Assembly: GCA_001687465.1 (NCBI GenBank)
Contig: LVLI01000148.1
Coordinates: 103,976-167,975 of the forward strand
DNA length: 64,000 bases
Reading direction: 5' to 3'
DNA from: Halocafeteria seosinensis
Lineage: Eukaryota > Sar > Bigyra > Bicosoecida
The notes under the pieces are model-generated. The model did no database searches. It saw nothing but the letters and a program-made list of their open reading frames with translations, and had not been told where the DNA came from. Shown here in pieces: positions 32,195-43,459 of this stretch (position 1 is the first letter of the stretch; every line of letters begins with the position of its first letter). The translations under genes were made by a program, and so were the position numbers.

Positions 32195-33635
32195 ATGGGT
32201 GACGCGACTCATGGATTAACGCCAATCAGCTATGTGGGCATCTTCACGTGCATGGTGGCCTTCACAGCAGGGCATACTTTATTAGCTCAGTCTTCGAAGG
32301 TAAATGGAGAGTTCCGATACTCGTACATCTCCGTGTCCTTCATGGGAGAAGTACTTAAGCTCGTCATCTGTGGGGGGATCTTGCTCAAACAAAAGTATTT
32401 GGACAGAGGACATAGCATCAACGAGTAAGGGACATGGGAACATTGACATTCGCTGCACCTGGTGTTGCAAACTCTTCGTTTGTGTGTGCCTACGTGTGGT
32501 GTACAGGAGCCCCTCGGTGGGGGAGACTTACAATGGAGAGGGAACAGCTCCTATACGAGAAGAAATAAATGACGAGGAAGAGGCTGTACCACTCACCTCC
32601 TCGACTTCGTCAGTTTCGCTCAGGAGGAGTCGTGAAAACCGTGACAACTCTGTCGAAGCTCGGACTTCGGCATGTGATGCAAATGCTTCCGTCCTGGAAC
32701 GATTGCAGGCGTGGTTCAAAAGATCGTGGATCTTTGCCATCCCCTCTGTCCTGTACATGGTTGATAATAACCTGATGTATGTTATTCTAATCTTCATCGC
32801 TCCAGCGACGCAACAATTGCTGTGGAACGTGAAGATCATCTGGTAAGATAGATGTTTTGAAATTTCTTGTCAAATATGATGAAAATATTCTTTAAATTCC
32901 ATTGTCATACAGGACTGCGGTTTTGTTTCGATTTTTCTTGAAGAGGATACTGACAAGGCTACAATGGGGGGCACTGCTTCTGCTTCTAGTTGGAGTAATA
33001 ACTACGCAGAGTTCTAAGTTCTTACATGAGGATGGTAAACAGGAAGTTATGACCGCAGAAACTCATGACTTATTAGTAGGAGCTAGCCTGGTCTTGATAG
33101 GCTCATTTTTCTCTAGTCTAGCCGCGGTTTACACGGAATATGTTTTGAAATCCCAGTCCACGGGGAATGATTTTTGGGAACGTAATATCAATATGTAAGG
33201 CTCTTAGGAAAAGTTGTCAATGCACTGCACAAAGCATTGGCCCGTATCGATTGCAGGTACATTTATGGGGCGCTATTCAACGCCTGCGCGTTACTGATTA
33301 AGGACGGCACTAATGTCTTCCAACGGGGCATGTTTTACGAGTACAACATATTCACTGTTATGTTAGTCCTTGATACGGCTTTCAATGGTTTGTCGACTGC
33401 GGGAATATATCGTTACTTGGACAATATAACGGGAGTATTGGCTCATGTTACCGCAATGCTCGCTGTTATTGCTGTATCGGTGTGGCTGTTTGACTTTACT
33501 ATCAACATCGTCGTCACCTGTGGATTTTGCGCGTGTGTAATAGGTATTTGGTTATATCATCATGAACCACTGCAAGATCCTAGTTACATCGAGAAGATAA
33601 AAACGACCCACAAGCACCTTAAGGAGCAGATATAG
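32195..33635 (+). CDS. Nucleotide-sugar transporter (SLC35A-like)
   Basis: Exons 32195-32424, 32507-32842, 32913-33194 and 33257-33635 give 408 residues; introns are 82, 70 and 62 bp, all phase 2. The ATG at 32195 starts MGDATHG just before the first membrane helix. Family landmarks are in order: GEVLKLVICGG, the segment before the loop LQAWFKRSWIFAIPSVLYMVDNNLMYV, then FFLKRILTRLQW, LIGSFFSSLAAVYTEYVLK, and FNGLSTAGIYRYLDNI. This matches UDP-galactose/UDP-GlcNAc/CMP-sialate-type transporters of the Golgi; the exact sugar cannot be told. An acidic, Ser-rich loop of about 60 residues is inserted after the second helix, which is longer than usual. Confidence 0.92.
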
Positions 33636-33808
33636 GTGTATCGGGGCGACGCACTGACCGTCCTCCTTGCAGACCGAACGTTCACTTTGGATGTAAATGA
33701 CATAATAAAAGTGGATACACTTAGAGCCAAAGTTCTAGAGAATGTGTAGTATTCTTCAAATACAATCAAGCTTATTCCACTGAAGTCGTCCTCGAATAAC
33801 CTCGCGCA

Positions 33809-35166
33809 CTAAATTGCGTAAAATGCACGAACGTGGAGAGTATCGTAAGCATCCACTACAAGTTGCATTGAAGACTCTGAAGCCCCACCAATAAATTGTA
33901 CTCCCGTCAGGAGGTGATCTTCGACGTTTATGGAATTATCCGAGACTACCTTAAATCTGTTTTCTTCCGTTGAGACAGTTAAATCTGGTAGAGACCATAC
34001 GTTTAGCATTGCATCTTCACTCACGGTAGCAAACTGCGAAAAACGAATGGAAATCTACGTTTGTACCAGCTACTCAAAGTGGACTGGAGCATATTTGCTT
34101 ACCGTTGGCCTCTTAGGATGCATGCTTAATGCTGTGATAGCTCTCGTGTGAGCAGCTATTTCCGCCCGTATGGAGCGATCGCTTACACTAAATATTTTAA
34201 CCAGACCGGTAGTGTAGCCTGCTACTATGGCATCGTCTCGGAAGGCTAGACTGACGCAAGGATCCCTGTGTGACAGAAAATACACAGCCGTGTTGAGTAC
34301 CTACAGGAAAGAACACACAAGACAACTCCAAGCTACGTACCCAGCTCCTTCAAACGTATGTACTGCTTCCATGAGGCTGGTATCCCATAAGACTACAGTT
34401 CCGTGAGCATCGGCACTAGCAAAGTGCTTACCCTCTGTATCTTCCGTAGCGATTGCTGAGACTGGAGCAACATGTCCAGATAGCCGGGAGCACCGATGGA
34501 ATGACTTATCGGAGCGTTTAAAGACAATAACTTCTCCAGTGGAAGAACCTGTGGGCGTACAAGAATATATACCCACTACGATAGTTAAGGTCACGCAACG
34601 GGAGTGAATACGTACCCACTAGTATCTTTCCTTCTGCTGGAAGTGACGACACTCCTTGAGCGAATGGCTGCTTCGTCGCGGAAGTCTGGGATTCCTTGTC
34701 ACCTTTGACTGGGACCTGTTCGAAGACATCTGTCTTTAATACACTGTTATGGGCGTGGTCCGCTATCTGCACGAATGACTAAGGTGGCCCATTCTCTGCT
34801 TGAGGTACCCACGCAAGATTCCACGCACCATGACTCCTGATTCCATACACATGACGAGATAGAACTCCCCATCATCTAGTTTACACCATTTAACCTCCTG
34901 AATCAAATGGCCTTCCGGATTCGGAAGTGCTGTTGTTTTGCAGGGCGTATGTCCATTGAGAGCCGTCCGATTGATGGTATATGCTTCATATCGATGGATA
35001 TATGTCTGCGCAGTTAAGTACTCTTGGGTATGCACCAGTTGGATACGGTATAGAGCCCCTGGAAGATACGTACGAGACAGTCTTCGGCGGCGGTTAGGTT
35101 GTTGAAAAGCAATGAGGGCGTCTTCTCCAGCCTTGCACTAGTTACACGTGATTTATCATAACTCAT
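33809..35166 (-). CDS. WDR54: WD40-repeat protein WDR54
   Basis: Exons in reading order: 35166-35074, 35005-34829, 34766-34616, 34548-34341, 34265-34103 and 34033-33809, giving 338 residues (human WDR54 has 334). Introns are 68, 62, 67, 75 and 69 bp. The match to WDR54 runs the whole length: IQEVKWCKLDD, FAQGVSSLPAEGKILVGT, LSGHVAPVSAIATED, FEGAGDPCVSLAF, AGYTTGLVKIFSV, IAAHTRAITALS and the ending LLTGVQFIGGASES...LHVRAF. It folds as a beta propeller. WDR54 is largely confined to ciliated eukaryotes and its biochemical role is poorly known. Its start codon is 47 bp from that of the next gene on the other strand. Confidence 0.9.
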
Positions 35167-35213
35167 TGTTACCACTAAATGTAATAAACGATTATAAATA
35201 AAAGGAATTAACA
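35167..35213. promoter_or_regulatory. 47-bp bidirectional promoter
   Basis: Only 47 bp separate the ATG of WDR54 from that of the gene at 35214. The segment is almost pure A/T on the right side and holds a TATA-like tataaataaaa about 20 bp before the plus-strand ATG. Confidence 0.6.
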
Positions 35214-38200
35214 ATGTCATCGACTTCGGCGCTCTTGAATGACAATGCAAAGACGCAGAAAGCTAAAATATTTGGATATGGAATCAACCAGGACGTCCAC
35301 AAGGAAGACCAAAGTGGCTCTACAGGGCCAAATGCGGCAGGAGGACGACCCAGTCAGAAACCACAGTTTGGAGCAGGGTCCATCCTTGCACTAGGAGGAA
35401 TCTCTGATACGGATTCTGAACACTCGGACAGTGATAATGAACAGGAGACCAGGACTCAAACGAGCAAACCTCCTCCACCACCGCCACAACAGAAGCAGCA
35501 ACAGAAAAAACAAGCCCCAGGGCCGCCACCAACTCCACAACAGCCCAAGAAACCTCAGTCCAAACCGTCTGCCCCAGCCATGTCCAAACGTCCTTCTACT
35601 ACGTCAACACCTGAAAGCACTGCAGGCTCTGAAACTCACGCCGCAGCCCCAACGTCACCTCCAGCTGCAAATGTATCCACGAGGACCAGAGCTCCATCAT
35701 CTTCATTATCGAACACTGCGGGATCTCAGCAATTGTCTCATGACCAAGCTGATGATACACCTTCCCAGGGTACCTCAACGGGCCACATGTTTCATCAAGA
35801 CGAAAACACCAAGAGGATGTCCAACGCACAAGCTCGTACGTCATCTAGACAGTCATATGATTCAAACATTTCATCTGGCGATGCTTCTAAGAGGAAACTG
35901 GGTCCTCCTCGGTCATCTAAGCCTCACGTAGGCCCCCCACCGCACCAACCGACCACTGCACCAGCACCACCTGCGAATAATAGCTCAAAGAAACCAATCC
36001 GACCACCACCTTTATCGACAGCTCAGCAGGACAGTGTCAATAGCACTGACGAGTCGTGTTCAGTTCAAGATGAGCAATCGTTACCAGTTGATCACCCTCC
36101 ACATCGCCCTCCGCCGGATCCTCCCGGCAAGTCTATCAGGAACGATACCCAACGGCATAGCTCATTCGTTGGTAGTGATTCAGCTATTCCAGACGATGCT
36201 AAATCCCATACTGTAGCGAAATCGGATGGCACGCGCAACGCAGAGCCGTTCCGATCTAGGAAACACACATACGGGGAGGATGATGCTGTGGTGGCCTCCA
36301 GTGGATTGCAGCGCTCCCGTAGCCAGGACGATGGGGGCATCTCTAGAACAGCAATGGAGGAGGCGGAAACAGAATCCGTCGATGAGTTGGCTACAACGTC
36401 CGCGAGCAATGGTATGGTATCATCGTCTTTACCGGACGCCAGCAACTATGATGAGAGAATCAGGTACGATAAATTGTATGGGGAATCGTCCCAAAACACC
36501 TTCGCCGCTGCTGGTTCAGATATTAGTGCCATAGAGGGAGTACCGAAGCCCACTCCCCCTAGGAAGAGTCAGGCGACTGATACAGTAGATGCATACAAGG
36601 ATGTCTTAGAGAGTCAAGGATTGTATCATTCTTGTTTCTCTAAGCATTCACAGGAAGTATACACGGACTTAGATCAGCAGGCGGCTCATGTGATTCCGGT
36701 CGCTTCCAAGAAGGGAAGCAGAGTGCGAGTTAACGAAGCAAATGAAAGCACATATAAGTATCGACCCGTTACAGACGCTTCTACATCTATGCTCAACACC
36801 GACTTTGTACCGGAGGTGGATAATGTGGATTCCTCCCCATCTCTTGCAGAAGTTCGCCACCACCAGCGTGGTACTAGAAGGCGCAACCATTTTCCTGTCG
36901 TGCGCGTGAGTTCTCGTTTAAAACACTCATTGTCAGCATCAGAGTCTAAACCAGAGCAAAGGCAACATGCTACAAAGCCGTCATGTCAGTACTACGAGAC
37001 ACGTCCTACGACGCACCTCAACGAGAGTAGCAACGAAACGAACAGAAAATGGAAACCTATTTACAACCGCCTAACACAGCTTTCTAGAAGAACGTCAAGG
37101 GATGACGGTAACACTCGCAAAGTATGTTCTCCCTCAAGCTTAAGTATCTATGATCGACCAAGTCAAGAATCGCCACGGAAAACGGATGGCAACCGTTCTC
37201 CCAATCAGCACTCTGCAAGCGTAGGAAGTACGCCCCTGAGGACCCCCGATACCTCTTCTGTGGCCTCTCGATATGGTTTCGAAGAGTCAAACGTTACTTA
37301 CGATGAGAAGTGGAAGAGCGATACTCTAGAGAACTCAATTGACAATGAAGTCCAAAGGATTCTCGATAGAAGGCGTAGAAGACATTCCCGTCGGGACACG
37401 TTCAGCCCGTCTTCAAGTATGGGACCCATCCCATCGTACAAAACACCTCAAACACATGAAAATTCTCTTGTAAACAGGCAAAGCAATGGCGTCGCTGATG
37501 TTGAACATTTAGGGGAGCCAAATGGAAATTCCCGTGGCATGGACGAGGACGATTATTCCAGCATCGCCGATTCGTCGACGTCCACCAGTGTTAAAGGACA
37601 GTCGGCAGCGTCATTGAAGAAGCAACTGGGCGAATGGAACGCAATGTCTCCGCAAAGTAGAATATATACAATGGCGTCCAGATTGCAGTCTCGATCTGCG
37701 GCTTCCGGAACTAATCAACAGCACAGTATAATAGCTCTGAGTGAGAACACTGAAGACTCGCTAATGTCGCATGCAATGTATCCCCACGTTTCTAGGGAAA
37801 ACAGTTACTCTTTGAAGCTGTTTAATTTACCTGTTCAAGGCGAAAATGTCGAAAGTCTCCTCTCCGACGCTACCCACCCATTAGATGGAGGGGCTACAAT
37901 GCTCAAGCGCCTGTTCCAAGATGTGCCATTGAGGATTGACTCTGTTTATGAACGGCCCGATAACACATTGAATGGCAGAAACAAGGATGAACTGCAAATG
38001 AAGGATATCCCAGTTCCTCTCTATGTCCGCTTTATGGGTATCCTATCGAGCAGACCTCTGGGCGAAACTAGTCGCCTACAGCTGCTTCTACGAGGTGACC
38101 CTGAAACTTCTTCGTTTTTTCCTATAGGAGAGCCAAAACGATCCTTGTCGTTGGGAACGGAATGCTCTCAAGACTTACACTACACCGTTGTACACGTTAT

Positions 38201-38477
38201 CGACTGCGGAATGGGTCCGAGTAAATGCTTGAAGGCGTCACCGAAAACGTATCCTTCTCCACACAGCGAGCATGCGTACTCTTTTTTCATTCATATGGTT
38301 GCTCAGGAGAAAACCACGGGGATTTTGGATGACAGAGTCGAATGTATCCTTGATCTACGGGCTCCTTCGAAGGCGACTGCAGAACACCTGATTGGCTCAC
38401 TATTGTTGATGGAGAGCATCACTCCTGCGGAGACAGATCCTGCTGAAGACGCGGAGAACGATCTCAGCCAGTACTAA
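35214..38477 (+). CDS. Large low-complexity protein, function unknown
   Basis: A single intronless frame of 1087 residues. The first 40 residues (KIFGYGINQDV) are followed by about 800 residues rich in Ser, Pro, Gln and charged residues, with PPPPPP and repeated Gln runs, probably disordered. The last 260 residues look folded: YSLKLFNLPVQGENVESLL, PVPLYVRFMGIL, HYTVVHVIDCGM, SFFIHMVAQEKTTGILDDRVE, and ILDLRAPSKATAEHLI. The C-terminal part has alternating hydrophobic strands and could be a beta-rich domain. I do not recognise the family. A proline-rich stretch could bind SH3 or profilin-type partners. The ATG choice is fixed by the 47-bp gap to WDR54. Confidence 0.85.
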   Translation: MSSTSALLNDNAKTQKAKIFGYGINQDVHKEDQSGSTGPNAAGGRPSQKPQFGAGSILALGGISDTDSEHSDSDNEQETRTQTSKPPPPPPQQKQQQKKQAPGPPPTPQQPKKPQSKPSAPAMSKRPSTTSTPESTAGSETHAAAPTSPPAANVSTRTRAPSSSLSNTAGSQQLSHDQADDTPSQGTSTGHMFHQDENTKRMSNAQARTSSRQSYDSNISSGDASKRKLGPPRSSKPHVGPPPHQPTTAPAPPANNSSKKPIRPPPLSTAQQDSVNSTDESCSVQDEQSLPVDHPPHRPPPDPPGKSIRNDTQRHSSFVGSDSAIPDDAKSHTVAKSDGTRNAEPFRSRKHTYGEDDAVVASSGLQRSRSQDDGGISRTAMEEAETESVDELATTSASNGMVSSSLPDASNYDERIRYDKLYGESSQNTFAAAGSDISAIEGVPKPTPPRKSQATDTVDAYKDVLESQGLYHSCFSKHSQEVYTDLDQQAAHVIPVASKKGSRVRVNEANESTYKYRPVTDASTSMLNTDFVPEVDNVDSSPSLAEVRHHQRGTRRRNHFPVVRVSSRLKHSLSASESKPEQRQHATKPSCQYYETRPTTHLNESSNETNRKWKPIYNRLTQLSRRTSRDDGNTRKVCSPSSLSIYDRPSQESPRKTDGNRSPNQHSASVGSTPLRTPDTSSVASRYGFEESNVTYDEKWKSDTLENSIDNEVQRILDRRRRRHSRRDTFSPSSSMGPIPSYKTPQTHENSLVNRQSNGVADVEHLGEPNGNSRGMDEDDYSSIADSSTSTSVKGQSAASLKKQLGEWNAMSPQSRIYTMASRLQSRSAASGTNQQHSIIALSENTEDSLMSHAMYPHVSRENSYSLKLFNLPVQGENVESLLSDATHPLDGGATMLKRLFQDVPLRIDSVYERPDNTLNGRNKDELQMKDIPVPLYVRFMGILSSRPLGETSRLQLLLRGDPETSSFFPIGEPKRSLSLGTECSQDLHYTVVHVIDCGMGPSKCLKASPKTYPSPHSEHAYSFFIHMVAQEKTTGILDDRVECILDLRAPSKATAEHLIGSLLLMESITPAETDPAEDAENDLSQY

Positions 38478-39275
38478 AGAAGTGAAAAACCTTCCCTACA
38501 CTGCTTTTTAATGTTAAGTTGTTGATTTGCCGATTTTCGCTTCGTGCTGTCATTCTCTTCACTAAGATGGCGGTTTCTTAAGCTCGTTTCCAATCTAACA
38601 CACCGAAGGGTGTTCTATTTGTCAAAGACCAATCACATCACGTACGAGTTATCAATTGCGTACAAATAAACTGAATATATTCGTGATCATTTGTTTGTCA
38701 TGGTTTGAAAGCTGACTTAAAAGTCAGGCAACCCTCCAGGGACAAGACACAGTTCTCGTACGTTTCCTTCGGTAATTCGGCATGCAAACTGAATTGTCAT
38801 ACCCGTGCGTTTTCAAGCATTTTGACCACATGTTGCAAATTTGTTCCAGCTAATAATTTGTTATCAGAAAAGCCTCACTATACAACCACCATTGCCGTTC
38901 ATCTCAAGTACACCCCACTGTTGCTAGCTTCCTTGAGCTGTGATGGACTTGTTACTTGTGTTACTTGCTGCTTTCAGTCCAAGGGGTGTACTATGTATTC
39001 ACTCCCATCTATACTAGCATGGCTCCATCTACTGTACCCTGCAATACAGTCACCCAGACAATGGGTCTGAATACCCTGATTTCCCGGGAGGTTGGAAAAG
39101 AGTGAAGAATACAGGTTTTTGCTTTATCTCTTACCAGATAGCTCCGTTGGACCTCCCCTCCGTATGCGATACGGACACAGTTCACTGAGCGATGTACGGA
39201 AAGTTACAGCACAATCCTTCAATGAACATTCCACAGCGAAATTTGAAAACCCTACAAATGAGTTACTTTGTGGGC
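38478..39275. other. Intergenic region between convergent genes
   Basis: About 800 bp, longer than most gaps here. Short frames on both strands show no domain. I see no repeat or RNA gene. Confidence 0.4.
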
Positions 39276-42200
39276 TCACAGGTAACGTTTGGCAAAAACC
39301 TCGAAAGGGGCAACACCCAAGTGTAACCGTTGGACTTCAGTGCTACTCTTAGACACCGCTTCCCGGCACTTTGAGATACTGCCGATAATGTTTTGCCATA
39401 GCTGCTCCAAAGTCTGAGAAGTCTGCTCTGCGAGTGAGTGAACAGAGAGCTTTTCCTTCCTAGTTTGACTCGACACCACTGAGCGGACGAAACTCTGCAT
39501 TTGTTTGACACTAAGTTTTCCGGAAAAGCTATCTTCCAACGCTTCCTGTTTGGACTGCTTGTTCAGGTGCTGTATGCTCTGCTTCTTTGGGCTTGTTCGA
39601 GACTGGTCATGCTCAGTTGGGCCACTGTAACCAGAAACTGTGTCGTAAGGTGACGATGCTCCTTCAGAGACGTATTCTACATCTGTTTGTTGCAATCGTA
39701 GCTGTATTCCCACTTCGTTCGCGATCTTGGAGTTCGAAAACGCCTTTATTATATCGCGGCAAAACTTCAGTTTTGTTTCTACGCCTGTGGTGAACCGTAA
39801 AACATTGAGTATACGCGCTTCACTGTCTTCCACTACCCTGCACCGGAAAAAGCCATCAAAACATGCTATATCGATAAAGTTGGAGTCTGGGAGCAAGAGG
39901 GTGGACGTACTTGTTCTTGTATGCATCCATTGAATCAGTTAACGCCTTATTCCTTTGCTCCTCACGAGAGAGAGCCTTCTTCACTTCATTAAATTTGATC
40001 TCCAAGTTTGTTAGGTCTTGCCTTAGGTAGTGAACTTTACTTCTCAACCTCTGCCAAGCATTGCAACGCATGACTGCCCATCATACAATGACTTTGTGAG
40101 AGCAGAAATATACTTACAGAATTATGTTCGCTTTCCTCATTGAGAGCTCGCTGCAACGACAGATTGCTGGCCACGCTTTCCGAAACGTCTTCGTGCAGAT
40201 TTTGCTGTGACTGCTGCAATTGCGCCACACGGTTCTTTAGTGTCGCATTTTCGGTGTTTTTTTCCTTGGGTATTTGCGTACTGCTGTCCATTGTGTGAGG
40301 ATGCAACTTCTCTTCAATTCGACATAAAACTACATTCGAACACTGCGTCAACATGGGCGTCATGTTGGCAACAAATTCGTGCCACGGTGCTGCTCTGGTG
40401 AGTTCAGCTTTCTGCAGCGGCGCACTTCGCACTTGAACCGAGCCTAGGTGAACACGTTGCAATGGACTGGGTGACAGTGGGGCGATGTTATAGACGTTCT
40501 GTGTCCCTTGTGCCACGGGTTGCTGAGCTTGTGCCACGGGTTGCTGAGGTTGTGCCACGCGTTGCTGAAGTTGTGCCACGCGTTGCTGAGGACGCGTTTG
40601 CGACGGACATATAGTTTCGTGCATCGGCGCATCGAGAACGACGGTGGTTCGCTCTTGAGACCGATGCTCGCCACCACTAATTTCCACGTGATTATCCGGA
40701 TTAATTCGCTTCTCCCTTACATCAGGATGGGATAGATTTGGACCAACGGTCCGGCAACACTGTGCGGAGACAATTTGAAGGGAAGTAGTTTTTGTCGGTG
40801 TTTGGCAACTTCTCGACACTTTTATGTTGCTCACACTGGGGAGCTCAGTTTCCTCGGTTGCCGGAGGGCGTTTCGGTATAGATACAGAGGTAGCCACTGA
40901 CTCTTCCTCCGAAGTTTTGCTTTGCCAGGCTTTTTCGTACCTATGCTGCATATGATGTAGTAGATCCCGAAGGTGCGACAACTGTTTTTGATGGTCTTTC
41001 TTTTCTTGTTGAAGCCGTGACTTCACTTCGAATTTAGCTGATCGAACATCTTCCAGTTTCATGGCAGCACGGTCTCCACCAGCGAGGTTGTCAGCCTTAA
41101 GTTTTCTTATGGTTAAGAGCTGTTGAGCAGCCCAGGACGATACCTCTTGTACGTCATATGATAAATTTAGTGTTGCCATGCGGAAGGATTTCCGCAATGA
41201 CCTTAAATGTGCTCTCAACTGTTTCGACTGGCCTCGCAAGCGAACCAACTTAGGAAACGTAGCTGAATCAGATTGATTGTCTGCGGGATGTAGCATCGCG
41301 TTGATCTGCTCCTCTAAAGACTTCCGTTCAGATTTCTCCCATTCCAGAGTGCTAGTCAATTCGCCTATGTTTTCCCGCAGGCTATCATTTTCGCCCAATA
41401 ACTCATACGTTCTATGTTGGGCGTGTTGAAGCTGCTCCTCCAAGATAGCCACCTTTTGTCTAGCTTGCTTTGCTTGCTGCGATAGCTGCTTTTTCTCGTC
41501 ACTAATTTTCCTCTCCATTGCTTTGGCGGCTTCCCGCTCACTATTGGCTCGCTGGTGGTTATCAACGGCCTCTGCTCGCCTCCTTTCTGCTGCTTCCACC
41601 CTAGCACGCAGTAATCGCACGGATGTCTCCAATGTGGCAATTTTGAGATCCTTTTCAAGAAGTTTCTGATGAAAATCATCTGGAGCAACTTGTACATCGT
41701 CTTCAATTTGGAATTTTTGTTGTTCCAAGTTATCAATTTCGAAACGTTGTCTTTGCAAATAGTTATCCACAGAGCCACGCAGTAACTCAACAAGCTTTGA
41801 GGTGAGCCTCGCTTCATAGCTATCCGAAGCGTATGTTGCCACTGAAGGAACCTTCTGAGCATCTTCGTCACCAGCTGATGGGTGAGGTCCTTCATGCTGC
41901 TTGCTTTCGGCCCGTGGTGTTGCCGACTTTACGCCGAGGGAGTCCTCGGTCCGTTCTGAAGTGTCCTCCAATGGAGCTTCCTCCAGTGAACGCCGCGCTG
42001 GAGAGACTACATGAAGTCGTTCTACAAACCAAGAGTCCTTTTCTTCCTGTTCTACTCGCTCTTTAAAGTCTTCATTCATCAGCGACCGCTCCACAGCAGC
42101 ATGGGATCCAGAAAAAGCCACGCTTGCTCTCTGCGCGAAAAGTTCCTTCATCGAAACCTTATCTGCGCGTCTTGATGGAGAAGCTATTGTTTTTTGTGTA

Positions 42201-42926
42201 CTCCCTCGCTGGTTGATCCTCTGCTGAAGTGAATTCTGTAAGGGGCTACTAAGACCTTCGAACTCCACCTCCTGGGTTCCTGGCTCTGTCAACACTCCCT
42301 GTTGAATTTTGCCGGTTGTTGGGCGATGCTTGTCCATGTTCCTTGACAACGGCGACCCTTCAGTTTCTCCCTTTCTAAAAGTTTCCTTGACGGATGACTC
42401 TATGGCGGCAGGTGACTTTGCTACTGGTTCGGCCGTATGGGGTCTCTTCTTGAACCGTAACTGGCGATGCGGAGTGTTAGGCGATTTGGTAGTTGCGGAA
42501 CGAGGAGAACTTCTCGCCGGTGACATGGACACCGATTCCGTATACAGGCTACTAGTTTCACGTAATGCTCTCTGAATAATTTGTTCTCGAGAATCAGTGT
42601 CATTTTCTCCTCGGTTACCTGCAACACAAAAGCAACACAAAACGGCTATTTTCTGTCTGGAGACTCCCGTAACTCCCAGGCAACATACTCGACGAAGCGG
42701 GTGGGGACCCACTTCTTCTATCTCTTGGAGGCGTCTGCGACGCCGAAAAAGGACGTTGGTCCCCTCGGCCACTCCCTGTGCTACTACAAGTCCATTGGCT
42801 CCTTGGGCTGGTGTTAGGCCGGGGCGATAGCTCGCCTTCGCCTCGCTCGTAGGACCTCTGTCGCGCCGATTGAGGTCGCCGGAACTTCTGATTAGAAAGT
42901 ATTTTAGGTGGCGTGTCCGACGACAT
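39276..42926 (-). CDS. Coiled-coil protein, centrosome/cilium-like composition
   Basis: Exons 42926-42689, 42618-40118, 40050-39911 and 39837-39276 give 1146 residues; introns are 70, 67 and 73 bp. The first 250 residues are Ser/Arg/Pro-rich with many SP sites (SPARSSPRSATTKSPNTP). Long coiled coils run from about residue 330 to 530 (LEQQKFQIEDDVQ, KQLSQQAKQARQKVAILEEQ) and again near 590-640 and 840-930. Between them lies a short repeat block (RVAQLQQ units). The C-terminus is helical. This pattern suits a structural protein of microtubule-organising centres or cilia, but no family motif proves it. Confidence 0.8.
40508..40591. repeat. 21-bp tandem repeat inside coiled-coil gene
   Basis: Four 21-bp units start at 40508, 40529, 40550 and 40571 (each tgtgccacg.gttgctga..t). 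In the protein they give four seven-residue units of the form R/P-VAQ-x-QQ, a heptad length, suggesting in-frame growth of a helical segment. Confidence 0.85.
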
Positions 42927-43459
42927 CAGAATAGGATCTTATGGGGCATACACAAGATAACACAGAATGACACCTATGGGGACTTTGCGTTACAAATTTC
43001 GCGCCAAGTTGAAGTTTACATTCCACTCCATTCCTGCTATCATCTATCGACCTACTCCTTGGTAGGCTACTGTGGACTATTCTATATAAACTATCAATGA
43101 CCCTGGGAAGTCAATTCCGTGTATTGTTTCATGGAAAATGGCTGCTTGGGGGGTTGTACCTTGTGAAGTTGAGCGTTTGTCGCAAGGCTTGCGACCAATG
43201 AACTGGAAGGCGTACTCGCACTGAGTCTCGCAGTTCATCGCAATAGTCGCATTAATTACTGTCGATTAACAAACGTTTCCGTGCACTTTGAAATCGATAA
43301 TTACATGAGAGCATGCGACAATAACTGCTAGTAGAGGGAGTGGGTGCCAGGAGAAGTTACCTTTGTTAAAACTGTGGGTAATCACTGGGTTGCTTCGTAA
43401 CGTTCGGTGCATATTTTTCAGGTATATTCATGTGACATTATCAGGACAACGATTGCACC
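42927..43459. other. Intergenic region
   Basis: About 530 bp between the helicase 3' end and the coiled-coil gene start, both on the minus strand. No further feature seen. Confidence 0.4.

Noticed and set aside
40508-40591. CRISPR-like regular repeat
   Set aside because: It is a contiguous 21-bp tandem repeat inside a coding exon with no spacers; CRISPR arrays are not expected in a nuclear genome.
42619-42772. Start of the coiled-coil protein within 42619-42772
   Set aside because: That stretch reads through an intron; the exon from 42926 joins in frame at 42689/42618.
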